A stretch of DNA of 64,000 nt, taken from positions 124,001 to 188,000 of the forward strand of contig JABHCC010000010.1 of the NCBI GenBank assembly GCA_018669475.1. The letters run 5' to 3'. Every line of letters starts with the position of its first letter. Within the stretch, counting starts at the first letter, position 1. The notes beneath the pieces were generated by a model that worked only from the letters and a program-made list of their open reading frames with translations, did not search any database and was not told the DNA's origin. The stretch comes from Bacteroidota bacterium. Its GTDB lineage: Bacteria > Bacteroidota > Bacteroidia > Bacteroidales > UBA12481. Positions 44,269 to 53,840 of this stretch are shown here, in pieces. The position numbers and the translations under genes were made by a program.

Positions 44269-44382
44269 CTCCTATTCCTCTGTGTTGCAAAACCTTTTAT
44301 CCATGGTAAATGAAATGAAAGTTTCTTTTAAGTTTTATACCTTAAGGCTCTAATCACTATGCTAATGCCCGTGCCTAAGAAT

Positions 44383-46119
44383 ATGAGAAATATCTTCCTT
44401 ATTCTCTTCCTGAGTTTTATTCTTTTCAACTCAGCACAGGCACAAGATCCTTTCGCTAAAATTGTAGAACAAAGAAGTCAGAATAAGAAAATCCAGGAAT
44501 GTATTTATGGAGGTCTGCTTTTCCTGGCCGATCGACAGGTACTCGACAGGCAGGGTAAGCATAGCTGCATGTTCGATGCAACTGAGTCAACAAGTGGAGC
44601 TAAAAACCGGGCCTTCATTAACCTTCCCTTTTTAACAGGTATTCCAATTTACCCTGGGAATAAACGTCCGGCTGTAAATGCCATCGGCGGATGGGCAGGA
44701 ACAGTACACGCATTACCAAAAACTCTTGGTTTCAAAAACGGAAACTCCATTCTGTCAAGACCCGATTTTAATCTCTTCATACCCATGTCAGTTCTCTACC
44801 CTTTATTTCTTTTTGATGAATCTGATATTCCTCCGGATAAAAGAATTATCTCTAAGATGATAAAGAATTCGTGGAATACCCTGGAATCATATAACAGGGG
44901 GTCAGCATATAATTTTTGGCTCCCCCTAAAATCGCATCCTGAATATACTGGTCCGGGTAATTTAAGTTTCGTACCCCTGGAGAAGCTTTCCCAATTAATA
45001 AAAACTGAGCAGTACCAATCGCTGAGGAATAAAAACGCGAAAAAGAAATACGTGCCTGATGCTACATGGTCGGCCCGGTTTCTTGATAAAGAACTTAATC
45101 CGACAGGTGGTATTGCTATGTTTAATATCCCGAATGATGGTGATGATGCGGCATTGGTAATAGCTTTTCAACAACTACGAAAGCTACTGTATGAACAATA
45201 CCCTAAAGATGAATTCTTTAGCAATCCTGATAATTACCCGATTGACCACAAAACTCTGAGGCAATTTGCTTTATACAGAGATATTGATCGCTTACCGGCG
45301 AATGAAGACGGGCGTGATACCTGGAAAGGATATAACTCGGGCGCTTATCTCACCTGGTTCAAAGATGAAGCCGATCCGGTATTTGACAATCCGATGAAGG
45401 GGACAATCCCTTTCGGAAAAAACAATGTTGACGGACTTGTAAACGCCAATATCCTTTATATGCTGGGTCTGCTCAATGCCTCTGACTACCCGGGTTACTC
45501 TGATTGTATAAATCTTGTTTCTAAAGCAATAATAGTACAAAGCTGGCCAAAATGTGGACTGTATTATCCACAACTAATGATGTTTCCCTATGCAGCCAGC
45601 AGGGCTTTCAGAGATGGTCAAATCAAAGAATTGAAACCGGCCATGGCTGTTTTACTCAGACAAATTCTGAATTTGAAAGAGATATATTCGTCTCAGGACC
45701 GAAGCCATAAAGGGGCTTTCCCGGGGGGTGAAGATCCCACTGACCACTTGTCAACAGCACTTGCGGTATGCGCTCTGCTGAATATTTCCAGAGAAGTGGC
45801 AAGAGAAGAGGGTCTGGTATCAAAATATGATGAGGCGATAAACGAAGGAATTAAATATCTGATGAAAAAACGACGTCGATATGCTCTTGTGAATAATAAT
45901 GAGCTCCCCTTGCATCCGGCAGGTGAAAAAAACATAAAGGCCTATCGTTGGAAAAGCGGATTGTATTTCTCGAGTTCTTTCTGGGATCTGGCCCACTGGA
46001 GATCTGAAGCGTTTACAGTTGCTATGGTTATTGAGGCGGTATCAAAATATGCTCTGGCCTGGGATTATCGTGAATCTGGTATCATCACAGGATCCAGATA
46101 TAAGTTAGTTTTTAAATGA
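44383..46119 (+). CDS. Exported alpha-toroid protein, first gene of a sugar operon
   Basis: 578 residues from ATG 44383 (MRNIFLILFLSFILFNSAQA|Q); an in-frame ATG at 44359 is possible. The mature protein is helical with motifs INLPFLTGIPIYPGNKRPAV, NAIGGWAGTV, IAMFNIPNDGDDAALVIAF, GYNSGAYLTWFKDEADP, DHLSTALAVCALLNIS and SSFWDLAHWRSEAFTVAMVI. Repeating helix pairs with polar glycine turns suggest an (alpha/alpha) toroid as in polysaccharide lyases and hydrolases, but I cannot name a family. It is 25 bp upstream of a symporter and an amino-sugar deacetylase, so a periplasmic enzyme acting on an N-acetylated saccharide is plausible (inference). Confidence 0.65.
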   Translation: MRNIFLILFLSFILFNSAQAQDPFAKIVEQRSQNKKIQECIYGGLLFLADRQVLDRQGKHSCMFDATESTSGAKNRAFINLPFLTGIPIYPGNKRPAVNAIGGWAGTVHALPKTLGFKNGNSILSRPDFNLFIPMSVLYPLFLFDESDIPPDKRIISKMIKNSWNTLESYNRGSAYNFWLPLKSHPEYTGPGNLSFVPLEKLSQLIKTEQYQSLRNKNAKKKYVPDATWSARFLDKELNPTGGIAMFNIPNDGDDAALVIAFQQLRKLLYEQYPKDEFFSNPDNYPIDHKTLRQFALYRDIDRLPANEDGRDTWKGYNSGAYLTWFKDEADPVFDNPMKGTIPFGKNNVDGLVNANILYMLGLLNASDYPGYSDCINLVSKAIIVQSWPKCGLYYPQLMMFPYAASRAFRDGQIKELKPAMAVLLRQILNLKEIYSSQDRSHKGAFPGGEDPTDHLSTALAVCALLNISREVAREEGLVSKYDEAINEGIKYLMKKRRRYALVNNNELPLHPAGEKNIKAYRWKSGLYFSSSFWDLAHWRSEAFTVAMVIEAVSKYALAWDYRESGIITGSRYKLVFK

Positions 46120-46144
46120 ACAGTGAATTATAATTTTATTGCAT

Positions 46145-47857
46145 ATGGTTTTTGGTCTTTATTTTATTGATTATCTGGTAATTCTGGTCTATTTCGCAGG
46201 GATTGGATGGATCGGCTGGTGGACAAAACGTATGGTTAAGTCCTCTGATGATTTTTTTATGGGGAACCGTCGCTTTGGCAAATTCCTGATGATCATGCAG
46301 GGTTTTGGTGTGGGTACACATACTGATCAACCCGTTTCGGTTTCAGGAGCAGCCTATACCGGTGGTTTATCAGGCATCTGGTTTCAATGGCTTTGGATGT
46401 TTATAACTCCGTTTTACTGGCTTATTGCTCCCATTTATCGCCGTCTTCGCTATGTAACCATGTCTGATTTTTTCGAAGAGCGTTTCGGAAAATCCATGTC
46501 AATACTCTACACAATTAGTGGTATGCTCTTTTTCTGCATGTATATCGGACTCATGCTGAAGGGCACCGGGCTAACTATTGAGGGCATCACTCATGGCAAT
46601 TTATCAGAAGAGTTTGTAATCATACTTACCACTTTGATGTTCCTGTTTTATGGCCTGGCGGGAGGCTTAATTGCAGCGGCATTTACCGATGCCATTCAGG
46701 GCATTTTCATCCTTATCCTCTCTTTCCTGCTTATCCCTTTCGCTATTAAGGCATTGGGGGGAATGGCTACTGTTCATGAAACCCTGCCGGATGAGATGTT
46801 CAAACTTTTTTCTAATAACGAGATCACCGGTTTTTTTGTTCTTATGGTTGTGATCAATGGTCTGTTTGGGATTACGGTTCAACCACATCACATGGCAATT
46901 GGCGGATCGGGAAAAACAGAAATCGCCTGTCGGAGTGGATGGACATATGGTAATTTTATCAAGCGATTCGCAACAATGGGATGGGTATTCCTCGGTGTTT
47001 TTGCAGCTGTTTTGTACCCGGGTCTGGTATTCGCCGAGCGGGAGCAGGCTTTTGGTATTTTGGCTGGAAATCTTTTACCTGCCGGATTTGTGGGTTTGAT
47101 GGTGGCCAGTCTGATTGCAGCTGTGATGTCGAGTTGTGATGCTTTTATGATACACGGATCAGCCTTATATACACGTAATGTGTACAAAAGCTATCGAAAA
47201 CCTGATGCGAGTCAGAAACAACTACTACGCACCGGACGTCTGGCATCTTTGGCCATTGTGGCTGGCGGCCTGATCTTTGCGTTTATTTTTCCCTCAGTAA
47301 TTGACGGATTGAAAATACTATGGAAATTCACCGCCTACCTTGGTGTGGCTTTCTGGTTCGGTATCATATGGAAAAAATCCAACAGATACGGTGCCTGGGC
47401 AAGCGTTGTTGTTATGATTCTGGCTTCTGTTTACACCGAATATGTTCTTGACTGGAGCCTCCCGAAACAGATTCTGGCATATCTGCCTCTCGGCATTTTC
47501 ACCATGTGGCTGGTTAGTTTGTTGACCCGGCCTGAGCCAAAAGAAAAACTCCGGCAGTTCTATACTCTCCTCGACACCCCTGTCGGTAAAGAATCAGAGC
47601 TCAGAGCTCAGGATGTAGAAATCAAACTGGAAGGAATATCTGAAGGAAAACCGAAAGAGAGCAGAAGGCCCTGGTTCTTGCCAGGGAAGGGCACAGAGGA
47701 AGAATCTGACGGACTGATTCTTGTTGATTTGCTGTCATTAGGAAAGAAGTTCAGTTGGAAGCGTTATCGGGTAGATATCATAGGCTTTGCAGTAGCCTCA
47801 CTGATAGTGGGATTATTACTGAGCCTTTTAATATTTTTAGCAAGGCTGGGGGCTTAA
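46145..47857 (+). CDS. Sodium:solute symporter (SSS family)
   Basis: 570 residues from ATG 46145; an in-frame TTG is 6 nt earlier. A polytopic inner-membrane protein with about 14 TM helices. N-terminal features of the SSS family: SSDDFFMGNRRFGKFLMIMQ and FGVGTHTDQPVS at the sodium site region. YGLAGGLIAAAFTDAIQG is the conserved core motif, and LIAAVMSSCDAFMIHGSALY is the second one. A charged cytoplasmic loop (about 480-540) precedes the last helix, common in Bacteroidota members. It lies 3 nt upstream of a NagA-like gene, so it probably imports the amino sugar (or a derivative) released by the enzyme encoded before it. Confidence 0.88.
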   Translation: MVFGLYFIDYLVILVYFAGIGWIGWWTKRMVKSSDDFFMGNRRFGKFLMIMQGFGVGTHTDQPVSVSGAAYTGGLSGIWFQWLWMFITPFYWLIAPIYRRLRYVTMSDFFEERFGKSMSILYTISGMLFFCMYIGLMLKGTGLTIEGITHGNLSEEFVIILTTLMFLFYGLAGGLIAAAFTDAIQGIFILILSFLLIPFAIKALGGMATVHETLPDEMFKLFSNNEITGFFVLMVVINGLFGITVQPHHMAIGGSGKTEIACRSGWTYGNFIKRFATMGWVFLGVFAAVLYPGLVFAEREQAFGILAGNLLPAGFVGLMVASLIAAVMSSCDAFMIHGSALYTRNVYKSYRKPDASQKQLLRTGRLASLAIVAGGLIFAFIFPSVIDGLKILWKFTAYLGVAFWFGIIWKKSNRYGAWASVVVMILASVYTEYVLDWSLPKQILAYLPLGIFTMWLVSLLTRPEPKEKLRQFYTLLDTPVGKESELRAQDVEIKLEGISEGKPKESRRPWFLPGKGTEEESDGLILVDLLSLGKKFSWKRYRVDIIGFAVASLIVGLLLSLLIFLARLGA

Positions 47858-47860
47858 GAA

Positions 47861-48985
47861 ATGGAGAAAACATATTCAGGCAAACATTACGAGACAGGTG
47901 AATCTATTAGGGTTCACACAAATAAGGGATTGATTAAATCGATTGAATCAACTGATGAGGATCTCGATAACTTCATAGCACCAGGCTTAATTGATATCCA
48001 GGTGAATGGATATGCCGGAATTGGGTTCACTCATCCTGAATTAAGTATTGACAAAATCCGGGAGGTAGCAATAAAAATGCAGAAAATTGGTGTCACTACT
48101 TTTTTGCCAACTCTGATTACTGCACCTGAAAAAATATTGCTGGCCAATCTTCGAACGATTCGCGAAGCCTGTATTGATCCATTCATCGCAAGCTTCATTC
48201 CCGGAATTCACCTCGAAGGGCCATTTATCAGTCCTCTGGATGGCTACAGGGGTGCTCATAATCTTGAGTGGGTGCTGCCTCCTGATTTGGAAACCTTCAA
48301 GAGGCTTCAGGATGCTGCGGGGGGGAGAATTATTCAACTTACCCTTGCACCAGAACGGGAAGGAGCAATGGACTTAATTCATTACTGTCAATCAAAAGGA
48401 ACTATTGTCGGCCTGGCTCATCATAATGCAAATGCAAAACAAATCCATACCGCAGTAGAAACCGGAGCCAGACTGGCTGTGCATTTGGGAAATGGGATCG
48501 CCAATACTATGTCAAGACATGAGAATCCAATTTGGCCTCAGCTAGCTAATAATAACCTAATGATAAGCATGATAGCTGATGGATTTCATCTGACAAGAGA
48601 TGAGATGATAACTTTCTACAAAGCAAAAGGAAGAGAAAGAGTTATTTTGACATCTGACTGTACTGACCTGGCAGGATTAACTCCCGGACCATATCTTTGG
48701 GATGGTAAAGAGGTGATCTTAGAGGCTGAGGGGGTAATTCGCTATCCTGAACAAAATGTTTTGGCGGGAGCTGCAAGCCCCCTGATTCGTGATTTGGGGA
48801 TTATGAAAAAATGCATTGGCTGTACATGGAGTGAGGTCATAAACATGGCCACACTGAATCCGGCAGGTTTGCTTGGCCTGCATAACAGAGGGGAAATTAA
48901 AGCAGGAAACAAGGCTGATTTAATCCTTTTTCAGATAGCCGATGATAAGATCAAACTGCTTCAAACAATTAAAAAAGCCGGCTAA
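47861..48985 (+). CDS. nagA: N-acetylglucosamine-6-phosphate deacetylase-like amidohydrolase
   Basis: 374 residues, cytoplasmic. NagA layout: small beta domain, FIAPGLIDIQVNGYAGIGF (about 38-56), IPGIHLEGPFISPLDGYRGAH with the metal ligand Glu, GLAHHNANAKQI with a ligand His, AVHLGNGIAN with the second His, and LTSDCTDLAG with the catalytic Asp. Two sites differ from textbook NagA, where HLFNAM and TDA are usual, so this may be a sub-branch acting on another N-acyl amino sugar. It ends MATLNPAGLLGLHNRGEIKA, as expected. Third gene of the operon; the stop codon is inside a hairpin. Confidence 0.8.
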   Translation: MEKTYSGKHYETGESIRVHTNKGLIKSIESTDEDLDNFIAPGLIDIQVNGYAGIGFTHPELSIDKIREVAIKMQKIGVTTFLPTLITAPEKILLANLRTIREACIDPFIASFIPGIHLEGPFISPLDGYRGAHNLEWVLPPDLETFKRLQDAAGGRIIQLTLAPEREGAMDLIHYCQSKGTIVGLAHHNANAKQIHTAVETGARLAVHLGNGIANTMSRHENPIWPQLANNNLMISMIADGFHLTRDEMITFYKAKGRERVILTSDCTDLAGLTPGPYLWDGKEVILEAEGVIRYPEQNVLAGAASPLIRDLGIMKKCIGCTWSEVINMATLNPAGLLGLHNRGEIKAGNKADLILFQIADDKIKLLQTIKKAG

Positions 48986-49000
48986 TTTCATTAGCCGGCT
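48970..49000 (-). terminator. Terminator hairpin shared by convergent genes
   Basis: AGCCGGCTAAT/ATTAGCCGGCT with a 3-nt loop (48976-49000). The T6 run follows on the minus strand, so it terminates the 49556-49023 gene; the nagA-like stop codon lies in the stem. Confidence 0.75.
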
Positions 49001-49022
49001 CAATTATATATTCGTCTGACTT

Positions 49023-49556
49023 TTAGAGTCCAACTGTCAATGTTGTCGACAATTTAAGCTCCAAAGTGTAAGTAACATTATTCACGCTTGAATTTCCGGA
49101 TAATTCGACGGTTACCTCCTCCAGTGATTTCAGTATAGATGATAATGTAGTATACTTAGTTCCCTCATCTGGTAAAGACAATTCTGTGCCATTAGATAAA
49201 GTTACGTTGTCGAAATCCCAGGATACTTCTGAGCCGTTTCCAGAAACTTTTAAATTGGTTTCAGTAAGGACAGTACTTTCAGATAAATCCTTTATTGTAC
49301 CAGTGATAGCAGAAAGATCTATGTCACCAATTTGGTCCTTATACTCTTCCAGATCAGCATTGCTTAAAGGATCATATACTTTTGTTGCATCAAATGCAAA
49401 AGGCCCGGTTTTCATAAGAGGAGCCGAAACGTCAACAGGAACATCGATTTTGAAATCAGTTTCAACCTTAACACTAAATAAACTCCCTAAATCGGTACAT
49501 CCTACACTGCCCATCAGCAGAATCACTCCGAGGAAAATAAAACTTTTTTTGATCAT
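49023..49556 (-). CDS. Small lipoprotein, paralogue of the next gene
   Basis: 177 residues; lipobox SVGC (about Cys20) followed by TDLG. Beta-rich mature domain: FSVKVETDFKIDVPVDV, FDATKVYDPLSN, TNLKVSGNGSEVSWDF, LSNGTELSLP, VTVELSGNSS and a terminal strand YTLELKLSTTLTV. It shares landmarks with the neighbour at 49669: the D-x-G start after Cys, VETxF/Y, DP near residue 60, VSWDF/VKWDF, and the antepenultimate SG-N-S strand. No named family. Function unknown, outer-membrane-associated. Confidence 0.65.
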   Translation of the reverse strand: MIKKSFIFLGVILLMGSVGCTDLGSLFSVKVETDFKIDVPVDVSAPLMKTGPFAFDATKVYDPLSNADLEEYKDQIGDIDLSAITGTIKDLSESTVLTETNLKVSGNGSEVSWDFDNVTLSNGTELSLPDEGTKYTTLSSILKSLEEVTVELSGNSSVNNVTYTLELKLSTTLTVGL

Positions 49557-49668
49557 AATCTATTGTGGTTTATTGAATTCTAAAGCAATAGTACAAATTG
49601 TATCACAGTAAACAAACTTAAACATGATAATGTTTAGGAAACATATTGTCTTCTATGTCAGCCTCAAA

Positions 49669-50214
49669 TCATTTCGCTTTGGCAATAATCCTGAGGGATA
49701 TTTGGCTTGAAAGAATAAAATCAATGGAATTGTGATTCGCCGTACCTGAGAAACTGGCATGAAATGTATCCATCGTGCTAATCAATGCAGTGAGCTTATC
49801 CCATTCATCATTTTCATTGCCTAGGGTCAGCTCATAGTCCTCGAAGAAATCAATCTCTCCGAAATCCCATTTGACAGATAATGAATCAGTGTAAATTGAA
49901 AAGCTTGAATTTGAAATGAGGAGGGAACTGTCCATATCTGAAACAAAAACTACTATCTCATCTAAAATCACATCTATAATTTTCCCAAAATAAGGTTGTA
50001 ACACTGCTATGTTCTGAGGATCAACCGAATCACTTTCATGAAAATCAATAGTTGAGGCAGTGCTATCTTCAAATAAAAACTCAGATTGAAGCTCATAAAC
50101 AGTTTCTACTTCAACAGTTAAAGCATTACCAAAATCACTACATGCCCAGCCACCAAAAAGAACTATTACAAGAAAGGCAGTCTGGACACCTCTTAGTTTC
50201 ACTAGTCTGTTCAT
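49669..50214 (-). CDS. Small lipoprotein, paralogue of the previous gene
   Basis: 181 residues; lipobox GWAC (about Cys25) followed by SDFG. Corresponding segments: LTVEVETVYELQ, DSVDPQNIAVLQPYFGKIID, SSFSIYTDSLSVKWDFGEID, YELTLGNENDEW, FSGTANHNSIDFIL. It is 112 bp upstream of its paralogue on the same strand, so a tandem duplication that has diverged widely. No family recognised. Confidence 0.65.
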   Translation of the reverse strand: MNRLVKLRGVQTAFLVIVLFGGWACSDFGNALTVEVETVYELQSEFLFEDSTASTIDFHESDSVDPQNIAVLQPYFGKIIDVILDEIVVFVSDMDSSLLISNSSFSIYTDSLSVKWDFGEIDFFEDYELTLGNENDEWDKLTALISTMDTFHASFSGTANHNSIDFILSSQISLRIIAKAK

Positions 50215-50385
50215 TTTATAAGTTTAAGGAAATCTAAAGCAATGTAATGTTATCTCTTTCCGCTCACAAATACAATCAAAGACTCTGAGTACCTGTACAA
50301 CATAAAGGAACAAATATGAATTTTTCACTAAATTCGCAAAACAGTAGTGCTAGTAAAATAACAATCTTAAAAAAAAAGCCACACC

Positions 50386-53300
50386 ATGTTGAATACCAAA
50401 CACTTACTTTTCTTGCTGTCTCTTTCCATGATTACCCTGTCATCAATGGCTCAGGTAGAATCAGGAAAGGACAAGGATTACGCAGCTTATCCTCACTGGC
50501 AGGATATGATGCTTGATCATAGCATAAGTTTTTTTGAAACTCAGAAAGCATTTAATACTTATTGGGAAAACCGCACTCCTGCACGTGGAACAGGATATAA
50601 GGTTTTCAAACGTTGGGAGTATCTGTGGGAGACTCTTGTTACTCCAGACGGTAAATTCCCGGAGCCCGGGCATGTGTATAATGAATATTCCCGCTATGCC
50701 AAAGAACATCCTGTATCGGGCAGAATGAAATCTGGTACTGCAGTATGGCAGGAGCTAGGTCCAAAAACTCGCCAGAATTATGGTGGATATGTTGGTGTAG
50801 GTCGTATTAATGCAATTGCATTCCACCCCACAGATCCTGAGACCATCTTTGCTGGAGCACCTTCAGGTGGTTTCTGGTACACACACAACGGTGGTGCCAG
50901 CTGGGCAACATCTACTGATACCCTGCCTACTTTGGGGGTATCGGCTATTCTCGTTCATCCTGATGATCCCAATGCTATCCTTATTGGAACAGGTGATGAT
51001 GATGGTGGAGATGACCAGGGTCTTGGCGTTTTCAAAAGTCAGGATGGAGGTTTAAGCTGGGAACAATCTAATGAGGGCATGGGAAATGTTACGGTGAATG
51101 TTTTTGCTCATCACGACACCGAACCCGGAATATTGCTTGCAGGAACAAAAAATTCAGGCATTTACAAAACTGAAGATTTTGGAGAAAACTGGACTAAAAC
51201 CAATGCCCCGGACAGACATTTTCGAAATCTGGTATACAAACCCGGTGATATGTCGGTTGTTTATGCCAGTGAAAATGGTTTTTGGCGCAGCATTGATAGT
51301 GGCGAAAACTGGACACAAATTGGATCGGATGAGGGATTGACTTCCACCGGACGTATGGTTATTGATGTTACCAAGGCAAATGATAGTTTGGTATATATTT
51401 TAGTGGGTGGTGGTCCTTTCAGGGGTCTGTTTCAATCAAGAGATTTTGGTCAGACTTTTACTGAAATGTCTGATTCACCGAATATTCTGGGATATGCTAA
51501 CGATGGCAGTGATGATAGTAGCCAGGCAGGTTATGATTTGATTTTGCATGCTGATCCTGATAATCAGAACGTGATTCATGCGGGTGGTATTAACCTTTGG
51601 AAGTCCACCAATGGTGGTACAAGCTGGACAATCACCGGACACTGGACAGGCAGTGGTACTAATGCAGTACACGCCGACCAGCATCATTTTGCTCATAATC
51701 CCCTTAATGACAGAATATATGTTGGAAATGACGGAGGTGTTTACTGGACAGCCAACAACGCAACTACATGGAGTGAAATCAGTGAAGGTTTAGGTATTGG
51801 TCAAATGTACAAAATTGGTGTAGCACAAACCAACAGCAACAAAGTAGTTGCTGGTTTTCAAGACAATGGAAGCGCCACCTTGATGGGAAATACCTGGCTG
51901 AGTACGGGAGGTGGAGACGGAATGGAATGTGCGGTTGACCCGGTTGATGATGCCTGGAGTTACACAACACTATATTATGGAGACATTACCCGACGGTACA
52001 ATAATACAAATGGGCGAAGAGTTGCCGGGGAAGACACTTATGGTATGACGGAAAGCGGTGCTTGGGTAACCCCTTTCTGTGTAGCTGAAAATGATCCTAA
52101 CATTATGATTGTTGGTATGAAAAACCTCTGGATGAGTAATAACATACGTAGCCAGAATTCAGTCGTTTGGAACAAAATCACAAATAATCTTGGCGATGTC
52201 AACAATGTAAACGGCCGGGTTGTAGAACATTCACCTGCTGATTTTAACATCTTTTATTATGTAAGAGGAGACAATAAAGTCTGGAGAACAGATAAATTGT
52301 TTGACCATCCAGCCTGGAATGAAATCACATCAAAACTTCCCGGAGGCGGATCAGTCAGAGATCTGGAATGTCATCCCTATGAAAAAAACACAGTGTATAT
52401 GGTCCAGGGCACGAAAGTGTACAAATCAAGCGACAAAGGCAATTCCTGGGATAATATTTCAGGGTCCCTGCCGGATGTAGCAATGATGGACATTGTATAT
52501 GACAAAAGCTCAGATGAGGGCCTTTATGTGGCTACACTAACAGGAGTGTTCTTTAAAAATGCCAGTATGGAAGATTGGGTACAATATGGCCTTGGTTTGC
52601 CAGTATCAGTACATGCCCGTGAAGTTGAAATATATTTCGATCGAACAGATCGCAACGAATCCCGACTGCGTGTTGGCACGTACGGCAGAGGGCTCTGGGA
52701 AGTGGTTCTGGCTCCTGCAGAAGCCATTTTGCCTCCTGTTTTGCTAACTGCAAGTGCCAGTACCGGTTTAGTTGAATTGGAATGGCAAGCCCCATTCTAC
52801 CCGCAAAACATATCAGATTACAATGTTTATCGTGAAGAAGAGTTGATTGCGACTGTTACCGGTAAAACTTATCTCGATAGGGAAATCGAAAATGATGTAA
52901 CCTACGAGTATTATGTAACGGCAAATTATATTAGCATTGGGGAATCTCAAAAATCCAATAGGGCTCAGGCTACTCCTCTTGCAACAATTTACTTACCTTA
53001 TGAGCAGGATTTTGAAATCGGACATGGAGGATGGAACGCGAAATTTTCTCTTGATGGATGGAATTATGGAAGATCCAGTGAGCTTAATATCACTGGAAAT
53101 AATGGCTCCTTTTTTGGTATAAACTCCGGTATGGCGGGTGAGGGAATCCATGTTAGTGATTACCTGTACACACCAAAAATTGATTTAAGTTCTTACGCAA
53201 ATAATCCGGTTACAGTTCGGTTCAAATACACACTTCGTTTATACATGGACTACGATCATCTGTATTTTGTTTGGAAAACTCCGGAGGGAGACAGATGGAA

Positions 53301-53751
53301 TATTCAGGAAGAAATAACTAAACCATCTGGCTTCGGATGGCCATGGGCTGAAAAAGAAATCGACTTGCCTGTTGAAGCTCTTGTCGCTGATGTGCAATTT
53401 GGATTCTTATATGACGACAATAACGAACATGGCTGGGGAGCAGGAATTGATGATTTTCAGCTCTTTGTAAATACTACATCAATCTTTGATCTTGAATTAG
53501 CATCAAGAGTGACAGTATTTCCAAATCCCAATAATGGTCATTTTGAAGTAAAAATAACAGACTCAAAACCGGGTACTTTAAGTCTTGAAGTGTCTGATCT
53601 TGCGGGACGCACAATATATAGCAAATCTTATCCTGCTGGTACAATTAATGTATCTGAAGCAATCGACCTGACAAAATACAGCAATGGTCTCTATAATTTA
53701 ACTATCAGAAACGGTAATGCTGTGTATGTAACAAAGCTCACAATACAATAG
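50386..53751 (+). CDS. T9SS-secreted sortilin/BNR-type propeller protein, copy 1
   Basis: 1,121 residues. Signal peptide (TLSSMAQ|VE). A propeller made of Asp-box/BNR-like blades spans about 120-750 (NGGASWATSTDTLPTLGVS, DGGLSWEQSNEGM, DFGENWTKT, SSDKGNSWDNISGSLP). Then an FnIII domain (about 755-850; VELEWQAPFYPQNISDYNVY), a jelly-roll/MAM-like domain (about 860-1030), and a type A T9SS sorting domain (about 1040-1121; VTVFPNPNNGHFEVKI, LAGRTIYSK, GLYNLTIRNG). Secreted or attached to the cell surface. Propellers of this kind bind glycans or act as peptidase-associated adhesins; the exact role is unknown. A paralogue follows immediately. Confidence 0.88.
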   Translation: MLNTKHLLFLLSLSMITLSSMAQVESGKDKDYAAYPHWQDMMLDHSISFFETQKAFNTYWENRTPARGTGYKVFKRWEYLWETLVTPDGKFPEPGHVYNEYSRYAKEHPVSGRMKSGTAVWQELGPKTRQNYGGYVGVGRINAIAFHPTDPETIFAGAPSGGFWYTHNGGASWATSTDTLPTLGVSAILVHPDDPNAILIGTGDDDGGDDQGLGVFKSQDGGLSWEQSNEGMGNVTVNVFAHHDTEPGILLAGTKNSGIYKTEDFGENWTKTNAPDRHFRNLVYKPGDMSVVYASENGFWRSIDSGENWTQIGSDEGLTSTGRMVIDVTKANDSLVYILVGGGPFRGLFQSRDFGQTFTEMSDSPNILGYANDGSDDSSQAGYDLILHADPDNQNVIHAGGINLWKSTNGGTSWTITGHWTGSGTNAVHADQHHFAHNPLNDRIYVGNDGGVYWTANNATTWSEISEGLGIGQMYKIGVAQTNSNKVVAGFQDNGSATLMGNTWLSTGGGDGMECAVDPVDDAWSYTTLYYGDITRRYNNTNGRRVAGEDTYGMTESGAWVTPFCVAENDPNIMIVGMKNLWMSNNIRSQNSVVWNKITNNLGDVNNVNGRVVEHSPADFNIFYYVRGDNKVWRTDKLFDHPAWNEITSKLPGGGSVRDLECHPYEKNTVYMVQGTKVYKSSDKGNSWDNISGSLPDVAMMDIVYDKSSDEGLYVATLTGVFFKNASMEDWVQYGLGLPVSVHAREVEIYFDRTDRNESRLRVGTYGRGLWEVVLAPAEAILPPVLLTASASTGLVELEWQAPFYPQNISDYNVYREEELIATVTGKTYLDREIENDVTYEYYVTANYISIGESQKSNRAQATPLATIYLPYEQDFEIGHGGWNAKFSLDGWNYGRSSELNITGNNGSFFGINSGMAGEGIHVSDYLYTPKIDLSSYANNPVTVRFKYTLRLYMDYDHLYFVWKTPEGDRWNIQEEITKPSGFGWPWAEKEIDLPVEALVADVQFGFLYDDNNEHGWGAGIDDFQLFVNTTSIFDLELASRVTVFPNPNNGHFEVKITDSKPGTLSLEVSDLAGRTIYSKSYPAGTINVSEAIDLTKYSNGLYNLTIRNGNAVYVTKLTIQ

Positions 53752-53767
53752 AAAACCAAACATTTAA

Positions 53768-53801
53768 AAGGCTGTCTCAAACTGTTGAGACAGCCTTTTT
53801 T
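53768..53801 (+). terminator. Rho-independent terminator between the two propeller genes
   Basis: 13-bp perfect stem AAGGCTGTCTCAA/TTGAGACAGCCTT with a 4-nt loop, then T-run. It separates the paralogues into two transcription units. Confidence 0.9.
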
Positions 53802-53840
53802 CATATATTCGTGACCTGTAATAATCAATCCAAGAAGCAA

